A DNA stretch of 64,000 nucleotides from Symsagittifera roscoffensis (lineage: Eukaryota; Xenacoelomorpha; Acoela; Convolutidae). Every line of letters starts with the position of its first letter. Positions within the stretch are counted from its first letter, which is position 1. This document shows positions 56,462-64,000 of the stretch, one piece after another. The DNA is taken from NCBI RefSeq assembly GCF_963678635.1, contig NC_087063.1, positions 60,923,850 to 60,987,849 on the forward strand, given 5' to 3'. A model generated the notes under the pieces. That model was not told the origin of the DNA and did not search any database. It saw only the letters and a program-made list of their open reading frames with translations. Both the position numbers and the translations under genes were made by a program.

Positions 56462-56674
56462 TGTTGCGAATCTTACTATTCGTCTTATTTCATTTAATTA
56501 GTTTTAAAATTTCTTAACTGGTTAATTTAGATATGACCTTGTTATCTTCATTCTCTCCGACGGAGAGAATGACCGCTCACTTTTTAATGTTTTAATTTAG
56601 AGATTATTTCACTTTTTAAACATATCTTTTTTGTAACTAATTAGAATTATCCGTAACAAAGAAACATTTTATCA
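56462..56674 (+). repeat. 3' LTR of the gypsy element (213 bp)
   Basis: It has the same length and ends as 50088-50300. The five substitutions fall mostly in the last third (the GATTATTTCAC and TAACTAATTAG regions). The 25-bp palindrome is unchanged at 56548-56572. Confidence 0.95.
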
Positions 56675-56679
56675 TATGT

Positions 56680-58192
56680 AACCCGTGAAACATCACACTG
56701 AATCCAATTTCATTATCCTGGAACATATGAACTAGATTATCTTTTATCAACTCTCATTCTTGCCGTTCTTAGCTAAACTAAACGTTCTTTACTAAAAAAG
56801 GAAATTGAAACTTGAAATTGAGTTTGTTTTTATCAACTTGTTCAAAACACTTTCTTTTTTTGAATTTTTCAAATGTGAAGAAAACTTTATTTTTTGCAGA
56901 GCAACAAATTTTCTGCAATTATAATAAAATTGATATTAGCAGTGATTCCAATAAAAGTTCTCATGCTGATCAACTGTGCCAATTCAAACGTTTTTTTTGT
57001 GCTAGTATTTGAAAAGTGACAAAAGAAAAAGAGTTTTTTTCTAGCAGATAAACCGGCTAATTTAATCAACAACTTGCAGAATTTTTCAGTCAAACTAAAC
57101 CCAATTTAAAAAAATTAGCCATGTTTTTCCTGCGGGAGGCCAACTGTTGAACATAATGAAGCCTCAAAAACCAGCTCTTTCTGCTTACAGCCCTCAGCTT
57201 AAAAAAATAGTTGTGGTAAATAACAGAAAAAAAGAAAACCTTAATTTTTTTCTGAGAAATTTCAGAGGAGAAATCTATTGTGAGTTTTGAGATATAACTT
57301 TAACGACTATAACCTCTTCTATTTCGTTTTCATCTTTACATTAGGTAGTAAATAGTCAACTGCATAATGTGCATCAAAAAGTTTTGTGATTCCAAATAAT
57401 CTGTAGCTTATCTCGTGTAAAACTCATGAAACAAACTTTGATCTGAAAAAATTTGAAAAACCACATTTGAAAAAATTGCACAGCCTTTTGTCAGGTCATA
57501 TCTCAAGCAATTAAGATAATATTTTAGGCAGCAAAACCTAAATTGATTAAACCTCGAACTATAAACGAATCTAATTTTTTTTTCGGCTGTGTTATGGTGC
57601 TATTGGTATTGTTTGTAGCGTTTTCTGATTTTTTTTCAAAACAATTTTTACCAAATCTAACTTGAAGAAACTTATACAATTCGTGAAGCTAAAAACAGTG
57701 GTTCCGAATTGCCAAGAAGGTGACGGAACATTCAAGTTTTTACTCAAGCTTTTTACTCAAGCCAATTTCGACAGTTTAAATAAGCGCCTTTGACAGATTT
57801 TTTCTGATATCAAATGAAAAATAGCGACACTCTGAACTGAAAATCAAGAAGATTGAAATAAAATAACGGAAAAATGTTCAATTAGCGCAAGTAGTATGTG
57901 CGGCGACTAAATCCAGTTCAGAAATTTTCCCCAAAAGAATCAAGGCTAGCTAATTATTCTAAATTGTGTTTTTCTAGATGTGAAAATAATCAGTAAACTT
58001 CATTGGGCTCACGAGGAGAAAATTTTTTATGGAATGATAAAATTTCAAAAAGTAGTAATGAATGTGCCAACTACCCATCAAATTTTCTGGAAAATTTTTC
58101 TCGAAGATTTAAAATTTCAGAGTTCACCTTTGACAAGCAAAGCTAAGTCCTAATTTATATAAGGGAAAGCTTGTATAGCGACGCACTGAATG
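56680..58192. other. Gene-free stretch between the two LTR elements
   Basis: AT-rich sequence without a supported feature. The short frames at 56812-57093 overlap on opposite strands. Confidence 0.4.
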
Positions 58193-58607
58193 TGTTGTGG
58201 AACCTGATCTAAACTACATTTTATGATTGGATAATTTAGATATTTTACCAATGTAAAGTATTTAATATTAACCAATCATGATCCATCTAACTAACAACCC
58301 ACTTATTTGTAAGTGCTGAAGTTACTTGTAATTTCAGCACCAGAGAGATTTGAATTTAACTTAGAAATTAGTTGGACTCTCCCGAGCACTTCAGCAGCCG
58401 CAATAAACCAGTATACCCTAGATCTATTGAGCCTAGCAGAGACTAGTTAAACAACCTGAGACTAGATAGTATAAGAGTAAGATTAGGATCGGTATTAGAC
58501 TAAGAAGTTGCACGAATCTATCCGGCCGAAAATAAGATAGCGTGACGAGCAGACGGTGTACCCTATCCGAAATTACTCTATGAGTTATACACCCCAGTCC
58601 TAACTCA
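58193..58607 (+). repeat. 5' LTR of the second element (415 bp)
   Basis: It starts TGTTGTGGAACC (the first TG could also be at 58191 or 58196) and ends CCTAACTCA, as judged by alignment to the LTR at 21457-21838. It contains the inverted pair GTGCTGAA (58313) / TTCAGCAC (58333) and AATAAA at 58402-58407, a plausible polyadenylation signal. The 86 bp at 58502-58587 are almost invariant between the two LTRs. Confidence 0.8.
58402..58407 (+). promoter_or_regulatory. Possible polyadenylation signal in the LTR
   Basis: AATAAA lies at a position suited to the R region of the LTR. The corresponding position at 21 kb reads AACAAAC, so the signal is not shared by the old copy. Confidence 0.4.
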
Positions 58608-58609
58608 TC

Positions 58610-58627
58610 TGGTGCGACCATAAGTCT
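58610..58627 (+). promoter_or_regulatory. Candidate primer-binding site
   Basis: TGGTGCGACCATAAGTCT lies two bases after the LTR end. It begins TGG, as required to pair with a tRNA CCA end, and the following CTCGAAC resembles the complement of a T-loop. One base short of normal tRNA geometry, it cannot be assigned to a tRNA by eye. Confidence 0.5.
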
Positions 58628-59860
58628 CGAACAAGACCTTAATAGCTTAGAATTAACCAAAATAGATTAGAAATTAGACAAAAACATTTAAAAAATGTTA
58701 TACGACAATAATTTAATCGAAATGTCTCTACGACTCAATAGATCAGAGCCAATATTCCGAACCATAATAGAACTACCCGGAATTGGAAGAAGACCTCGAA
58801 CCAGAGACGACATACGACAAAGTAGAAACTTGCCATATAGCTACATGATAGTTAGGCAAAAACCAGAACAAACTTTTATATTTAGAATACTACTAGCAAT
58901 GAATTTAGATTTTCATTTGCAAACATAAAACCTTGAAGTTAACCTTCAAAATCATTTCAGGCGCTAAACAAAATTATTAATATACAATAACGATTGATAA
59001 AAAGATCTAAGATCGTTTTCCTAAAACTCTGCAGTAATATACAAAACATGTTTGAAAAATATTTATTGAAAAATAAAAATAAAAATTAGTAGCATGACAA
59101 TAAATGGTTAGTAATCATAAATCATCCTGTTGTTCCAGCTCCATCATCTAAAACATAACAACAATCATAAACCCACTAATATCATCAAAACACTAAATCT
59201 TTCCTTTACACACATTTAAAATTTTATTAAAACTTAAATTCACTTAATTTTAAAACCAGATCATCAAGGCTTATCCTTGGATCTTAAATCATTTTCTACT
59301 TAATTAAACTTCAAATTTGATCATCAAGGCTTATCCTTGGATCAAACAGAACAACTTTGTTCTCCCCCACCCACTTAATTAGTGTCTAACGACCTCAAAC
59401 GTCGATTCACTACCCAACCCTTTCTAAAGACCTAAGACTAATAGAAATTTTTAAACAAAACTAATCATTCAAATTAGGATAAACAGTGAAGAACTTCGGT
59501 TATTCATCCTTCACTTGACCCCCCCTCTTAACAGACCCAGGATAAATCTTAGACTTAGTAAGTTTAAAATAGTATCTAACGAACTACTCGCGTTCTAATT
59601 ATACCTGAACCTTGTGGATCAATTTACTATTCTCCAACCCTTGAACACAATCACTACCCCTAAGTAAGATTAAGTAAGTTAACACCTTAACTTATACTAG
59701 CCACGAGAAAGTAAAAAATCATTCTTCGGAATCGATATACTTTTCTCTCCAATCCTGAACAAATAGACCCAGGTTAAGCTAACCAAAAAATCGTAAGAAC
59801 TAACAGTTTAGGAAAATAGAAATCATTTAACAACCTTTTGCATCCGTCATCCTAAACCTT
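58628..59860 (+). other. Long leader of the second element with duplicated stem-loop
   Basis: About 1.2 kb between the primer site and the first long ORF. A 25-nt unit that folds as GATC..CAAGG-CTTAT-CCTTG-GATC occurs twice, exactly 60 bp apart (59259-59283 and 59319-59343). A 77-codon ORF (58695-58928) lies near the start. The rest has no other coding frame. Leaders of this kind usually hold packaging or internal-initiation signals, but that is inference here. Confidence 0.6.
58695..58928 (+). CDS. Small leader ORF (77 aa), unknown
   Basis: It begins MLYDNNLIEMSLRLNRSE about 70 bp after the candidate primer site and contains an Arg-rich stretch (GIGRRPRTRDDIRQSRN). No family is recognised. 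It is the first ATG of the leader with a sizeable frame, so it could be an upstream ORF controlling later translation, or an element protein. The residue composition is plausible for a real protein, but there is no independent support. Confidence 0.4.
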   Translation: MLYDNNLIEMSLRLNRSEPIFRTIIELPGIGRRPRTRDDIRQSRNLPYSYMIVRQKPEQTFIFRILLAMNLDFHLQT

Positions 59861-60328
59861 ATGTCACTTAAAAACCTAGGAAATAAACAAACAATCGTTT
59901 TACACAATTGTGAAATAGATAACAAAAAATACGACCTCGTAATCACACCTCATACACAAACAGTTGGATACATTCGAACAAAACGACAAACACTAAAAAG
60001 AAAAATAATAACGAAACAAAGACAAATAACACGAAAAAGATTTTCAAAAAATCGAAACGCATTTTCAGAATCAGAAACCAACAGTTTAGACGAACTTTAC
60101 AAACTAAAAGAATCAATAGATAAAAATTGCCCACTTCACGATCAATTATATTTTTCTGACTCAGAAACAACTTCAAATTCATCAAAAAGAGGAAAAAGAA
60201 GAATAAAAAAGCAGTATAAACACAAACCAGTACATTTATACAATTGGAATCAACCAATTCGACACATTAATAATTACATATTAACAGTAATCGAACGAAA
60301 AAATGAGCTCAACGCACACCCCAGGTGA
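59861..60328 (+). CDS. Basic 155-aa ORF upstream of gag, unknown
   Basis: This protein is strongly basic. A Lys/Arg run spans residues 40-62 (KRQTLKRKIITKQRQITRKR) and a second basic patch, GKRRIKKQYKHK, lies near 110-121, between them a Ser/Asp-rich acidic stretch (FSDSETTSNSS). No transmembrane segment or zinc motif is visible. The pattern is that of a nucleic-acid-binding or nuclear protein; an arginine-rich RNA-binding accessory protein is one idea, unproven. Its last 26 bases overlap the start of the 609-aa ORF in the +1 frame. ORFs at this position are unusual in LTR retrotransposons. I do not recognise a homologue. Confidence 0.7.
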   Translation: MSLKNLGNKQTIVLHNCEIDNKKYDLVITPHTQTVGYIRTKRQTLKRKIITKQRQITRKRFSKNRNAFSESETNSLDELYKLKESIDKNCPLHDQLYFSDSETTSNSSKRGKRRIKKQYKHKPVHLYNWNQPIRHINNYILTVIERKNELNAHPR

Positions 60329-62132
60329 AGAAAGTCCAGATGATGATGAAATCTTTCCTTTTATAGTAGATGCAACCACTGATAGAGGACAGCATATATT
60401 TTGCAAAAATTTACTATTAAATTTATTTGAACCCGGAATCAGTCCATGTAAAATAGAGTTCCCAGATGTAAAAATCAAAAGACAAATCATAGACCACTAC
60501 TTAAAAGATATATGCAACATAACACAACAGTATGGAATCTACTCCATAGAATTCACCTCACCAAACCATAATAATAGAAAATATACAATTCAAACAGACG
60601 ATCTTGATTTAGAATTTTCAAAAGTTTTTTCAGAATATATAAAAAGCATCCAATATCATAACTCACAAAGAGCAAACTCCATATTCACCAATGAAGTTTT
60701 CGCAATAATATATAGTTATATTTCGATATTAGAAAACGAAATCCCAATAACAAATGTCTCACCGACAGAAACATCTAAACATTTAAGAGTACGACATGAA
60801 ATCACACTACTCTCTAGTTATTTAAACATCATTAAAGAAAATTTCACGAAAGACGACGTTTCACAACATACAAAACACGATCTACAAAAAATTTTGGCAT
60901 GGTTCATAATAGATTTTTTCACACACAATATTGATTTAATTGCACAAGCAAGAAAAAATTTTAGACCCCAAAACTCGAACGATGATACCGCTATCACAGA
61001 ACAATCAGATTATGTTTGGGACCCCGAATGGTCTCATCCCGCATTTATAAGCTTCCCACAATCAATCTCAAGTCAAGCAATAAGTACGATATCTTACATA
61101 AGAGATTATGTAAAAGTAATACCATTAACCATTGATGCAACACCATTAAACTATAATACATTTTTGCCCGATACACAAAATAATAGTTTAAACTCTACAG
61201 TTATACACAATGAAAACCTCAATGGAACTAGGAATCTTACTCAACAAGATATCCAGACACCATCACACTTCATAAATGAAGAAATTGTACACACAACAAC
61301 TACACAACAAAGTATTTCACCAATACGCCCAAATTTAACAACACCAAGAAATACAAATCCTTCACAAACACAGGTAACCTTACAATCAACCGTTAAACCT
61401 TCGGTTGCCCCTAAATATTCACATATGGATTACCAAACATACAGACCCATGACAATACCATCAAAAACACGCAAAACATTCACTAGAAACAACTTTGCAG
61501 ACCATAATTATAATTATACACATCCATCAAAAACATATAACCAACCACAAAGAAATTTTAACCAATATACAAGATCTCGAAATTGGGATAACCCAATGAC
61601 CCAACCTAATTCAATAAATTTCCAAACAAATCCTCCACAGGATCACAGTGAAAATTACCCATTTTTTCAACAAAATAAAAATAAAAAACAGACATCTTAT
61701 CAAATGGATTATTTATCCTCAGATGATGATTTCTTACAACCAGATATATTTGCACCAAATACTCAAGAATATCGTAGACAAGGAATACAGAGAACACGTA
61801 CAAATCATAGAAATTTTTCTCCACAACCAATAGATGCACAACATCAACAACCAATTCAACAACAAAATCTAATTAATACACAATCTTTTCAACCAATTCA
61901 AAAACAAAATCCAATGACTGCACACTCGTATCAAGCATCACAAATGCAAAATGAAATACCACTCCCATATTATCTCCAACAACATGAAATAACAAGAAAC
62001 CAAACTTTCAAATTTTTCTCAAATGCCAAATGCAGCAGAATCATTACAAATGACAATGAATCCATACCTTATGGGTGGATCATCAATAACATCAAACAAA
62101 CCTTTAATGGTTTTCACAGGAACAGACCCTGA
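60303..62132 (+). CDS. 609-aa ORF upstream of gag, unknown
   Basis: It starts at ATG 60303, inside the previous ORF. The first ~250 residues look folded (for example QHIFCKNLLLNLFEPGISPC, YGIYSIEF, ILAWFIIDFFTHNIDLIAQA), preceded by an acidic GEESPDDDEIFPF. From about residue 290 the chain is Q/N/P/T-rich and probably disordered, with tandem NPIQQQ/QPIQKQ-like words near 515-545. No protease, polymerase or zinc motif is present. The C-terminal 110 bases overlap the gag start in the +1 frame. Either it is a separate protein, or it is the upstream part of a larger Gag made by frameshifting. I do not recognise the family. Confidence 0.75.
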   Translation: MSSTHTPGEESPDDDEIFPFIVDATTDRGQHIFCKNLLLNLFEPGISPCKIEFPDVKIKRQIIDHYLKDICNITQQYGIYSIEFTSPNHNNRKYTIQTDDLDLEFSKVFSEYIKSIQYHNSQRANSIFTNEVFAIIYSYISILENEIPITNVSPTETSKHLRVRHEITLLSSYLNIIKENFTKDDVSQHTKHDLQKILAWFIIDFFTHNIDLIAQARKNFRPQNSNDDTAITEQSDYVWDPEWSHPAFISFPQSISSQAISTISYIRDYVKVIPLTIDATPLNYNTFLPDTQNNSLNSTVIHNENLNGTRNLTQQDIQTPSHFINEEIVHTTTTQQSISPIRPNLTTPRNTNPSQTQVTLQSTVKPSVAPKYSHMDYQTYRPMTIPSKTRKTFTRNNFADHNYNYTHPSKTYNQPQRNFNQYTRSRNWDNPMTQPNSINFQTNPPQDHSENYPFFQQNKNKKQTSYQMDYLSSDDDFLQPDIFAPNTQEYRRQGIQRTRTNHRNFSPQPIDAQHQQPIQQQNLINTQSFQPIQKQNPMTAHSYQASQMQNEIPLPYYLQQHEITRNQTFKFFSNAKCSRIITNDNESIPYGWIINNIKQTFNGFHRNRP

Positions 62133-64000
62133 ATACTCTGTAGAAGATTATTTAAATGCAGTAACAGCAAACCTGATTTTAAATATTGGACCTGAACCAA
62201 TTAATACACCACTACATCAAAACTGGATACATCGACGCACAGCGTTAATACAAACAACCTTAGATGGCGCAGCCCAAAAATGGTTTTCAGTACTACCTCT
62301 AGAAATAAAATCAAACTGGAAAAGGTTTACACAGGAATTTTCAAAAATGTTTGACTCCGAAAGAAACAAACAACAACAAAGAGTTTTATGTAATGAAATT
62401 CGCAGATTACCAAACGAAACCATCAAGCAAATAGCAGTACGAATCGAAACACTAGTTCGAAAAGCATATTCATTAAATACACACGACTATAAAAACACAA
62501 AGATGACAGAAATCTTAATGATGACCTTAACACCACAATTAAGGAAAATAGCAATAAAAAAGAGAGCATCCCATCCTTCTTCAATTCGAGAACCCGATTT
62601 AGATTTTCGAAAACTAGTAGACAAATTAGAACAAGCAGAAATCACGATGAAACTAGAAGAAACGGAAAATCTAAAATTACAATACGTTAACAGAATTGAA
62701 ACGACTCCCACTAATATTAATAATATACAGGAATCAGAGACAGACCTCGTTGAAAAAATCACTGAAATACTCAATATTTACGAAAAGAACCCAAAATTTA
62801 AAGGCAAACCATCTTTCAAAAAATGGTGTAATTATTGCCGACGATACGGACATAGTATTTCCGAATGTAGACAAAAACAGCAAGACAATCAAAATAAACC
62901 TCAAAAATATAAAGAACCAAATAAATCATTCTATCAATACATGAAAAAAGATCAAAATCTACCGAACAAAACAGTCTACAGCAACAACAGTTCAGGAAAA
63001 CCACTCCCGAACAATACAAATTATACAAGAAATCAATCACCATATAACTCAAGTTATAGAGGAAGATCACCAGAACGAAGAAACACGAATAATTCATCAC
63101 AAAATCACTACAATAGACCAAATAGTCGAAATAACTACTCCAGATCAAATTCAAATACACAACGATTTGTTTCTAGATCTAATTCCCAATCAAGAAATAA
63201 CTACTATCCAAACAACCAATCACGAAATTCATCATACAATAGGAATAGAAACTACTCCTATAATCGAAATAGAAGTTATTCAAACAACCGAAACCAGAAT
63301 TACCCGAACAATCAATCAAGGAATAACTCATATAATAGATCGAACTATAACAGACCAAACAATAATTACCAAAACAGATCGCGAAATAATTCACAAAATC
63401 GACACTCAAGTTATAATAATCGTTATAGAAATTATTCCCAATCACCACACCGGAATAATAATAACTATAATAATTCTAATAATCGCCACAGAAGTAGTAC
63501 ACCTAAACATCAAAGACAAATCAATCAAGTACAGTCTAATCCAGAAACAACATCAGACCCTCCAGGTATTGATGACACAGTAACTGATACGTTACAACTC
63601 AATCAAATAAACTGTACATCATCAGATTCAGAAAGTGATACTGAAAACACTCTTTCTATCAATATGATAAAAGTCGAAAATGACTATGAATCTGTCATAT
63701 ATGAACAACCCTTTTCATCACACATATATGAAAATCAATCAGAATTTCTTCAAAATTATTACACTACACCCATAAATTCCACACCAACGACGCAAGAAAC
63801 AAATGAGATTAACACTACAAATCAAACCAATAAAAATATCAAAACAAAATGCTTGAATACAAACCACATTTATCAAAATATACAAAAAGAACAACCCAAA
63901 GAAAAAATTTGGACAATACCATTTCTCTTAGAAAGCCCAAGAAATAAAGAATTTCAACCACCAGACCTTGAAATAGATTTTTTAATTGATTCAGGAGCAG
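62023..64000 (+). CDS. gag: Gag with N-terminal end of protease (runs off the window)
   Basis: The frame is open without a stop for 659 codons from ATG 62023 to the last base. Residues ~35-200 form a retrotransposon Gag core (FTGTDPEYSVEDYLNAVTAN, WIHRRTALIQTTLDGAAQKW, FTQEFSKMFD, LMMTLTPQLRK). A classic CCHC knuckle, CNYCRRYGHSISEC, lies at about residue 269-282. A ~170-residue tract dominated by N, S, R and Y (RNNYSRSN-like words) follows, then acidic sequence, and the frame ends in DLEIDFLIDSGA, the start of a retropepsin active site. The ATG lies inside the 609-aa ORF. Capsid and RNA binding are the expected roles. The pol part is outside the window. Confidence 0.9.
   Translation, partial: MPNAAESLQMTMNPYLMGGSSITSNKPLMVFTGTDPEYSVEDYLNAVTANLILNIGPEPINTPLHQNWIHRRTALIQTTLDGAAQKWFSVLPLEIKSNWKRFTQEFSKMFDSERNKQQQRVLCNEIRRLPNETIKQIAVRIETLVRKAYSLNTHDYKNTKMTEILMMTLTPQLRKIAIKKRASHPSSIREPDLDFRKLVDKLEQAEITMKLEETENLKLQYVNRIETTPTNINNIQESETDLVEKITEILNIYEKNPKFKGKPSFKKWCNYCRRYGHSISECRQKQQDNQNKPQKYKEPNKSFYQYMKKDQNLPNKTVYSNNSSGKPLPNNTNYTRNQSPYNSSYRGRSPERRNTNNSSQNHYNRPNSRNNYSRSNSNTQRFVSRSNSQSRNNYYPNNQSRNSSYNRNRNYSYNRNRSYSNNRNQNYPNNQSRNNSYNRSNYNRPNNNYQNRSRNNSQNRHSSYNNRYRNYSQSPHRNNNNYNNSNNRHRSSTPKHQRQINQVQSNPETTSDPPGIDDTVTDTLQLNQINCTSSDSESDTENTLSINMIKVENDYESVIYEQPFSSHIYENQSEFLQNYYTTPINSTPTTQETNEINTTNQTNKNIKTKCLNTNHIYQNIQKEQPKEKIWTIPFLLESPRNKEFQPPDLEIDFLIDSGA

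Larger units (their letters stand above)
50083..56679 (+). mobile_element. Complete Ty3/gypsy LTR retrotransposon with TATGT target duplication
   Basis: The element spans 50088-56674 and is flanked by the identical 5-bp words TATGT at 50083-50087 and 56675-56679. It has 213-bp LTRs with TG...CA ends, a primer site, gag, protease, RT, RNase H, integrase and a polypurine tract. The LTRs differ at five positions, so the insertion is recent on the scale of this window. A frame break inside the protease and a possible early stop in pol suggest this copy is no longer autonomous. Confidence 0.95.
58193..64000 (+). mobile_element. LTR retroelement with extra ORFs upstream of gag (5' part; continues past window)
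   Basis: A 415-bp LTR with a second copy at 21457-21838 is followed by a primer-site candidate, a long leader, a small ORF, a basic 155-codon ORF, a 609-codon ORF and an intact gag-protease ORF still open at the window edge. RT, integrase and the 3' LTR should lie beyond 64000. The long intact frames suggest a young element. Class assignment to Ty3/gypsy-like LTR elements rests on the gag fold pattern, a CCHC knuckle and a DSG protease word. Confidence 0.85.

Noticed and set aside
1-64000. CRISPR arrays, bacterial operons, rRNA genes
   Set aside because: None seen; the tandem array at 2.6-5.7 kb has no repeat-spacer structure and the sequence is eukaryotic.

Overview
The window is nuclear DNA of an animal. 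It is AT-rich, gene-poor and full of repeats. The strongest evidence for an animal is a biogenic-amine G-protein-coupled receptor (minus strand, 29334-30750) with a spliceosomal intron that has clean GT/AG borders and keeps the reading frame. Animal-type Ty3/gypsy elements and ethanolamine-phosphate phospho-lyase-like pseudogenes agree with this. I cannot name the phylum from sequence alone.

Layout. 1-13.5 kb: a 2 kb tandem duplication carrying a ~178-bp array, a palindrome array at 8.9-9.3 kb, and copies of a dispersed ~520-bp family with Helentron/DINE-1-like ends. 13.5-26.5 kb: three broken copies of a class-III aminotransferase gene. The last two lie in a 4.7 kb segmental duplication that also carries a decayed minus-strand coding region. 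A truncated retroelement ending in an LTR sits exactly on the duplication junction. 28.1-28.9 kb: a GC-rich element with 36-bp inverted ends. 29.3-30.75 kb: the last two exons of a D1-like dopamine/biogenic-amine receptor. 30.8-50 kb: no convincing host gene, but more Helentron-like copies, a 1.2 kb imperfect palindrome, a decayed gypsy element (40.4-43.1 kb), homeodomain-site-like simple repeats and a hAT-like MITE.

50.08-56.68 kb: a complete young Ty3/gypsy element, with 213-bp LTRs (5 differences), a 5-bp target duplication TATGT, a tRNA-Ser-type primer site, gag with the start of a protease, and pol (RT, RNase H, DD35E integrase). Its gag ATG straddles the LTR/primer-site junction. The reading frame breaks inside the protease, and a TAA precedes 40 further in-frame codons.

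58.19-64.0 kb (runs off the window): a second, differently built LTR element. After a 415-bp LTR and a ~1.25 kb leader with a duplicated stem-loop come a Lys/Arg-rich 155-aa ORF, a 609-aa ORF and then an intact gag-protease ORF. Each is in the +1 frame of the previous one and overlaps it. Extra ORFs between the 5' LTR and gag are unusual. This is the best candidate here for an undescribed system.
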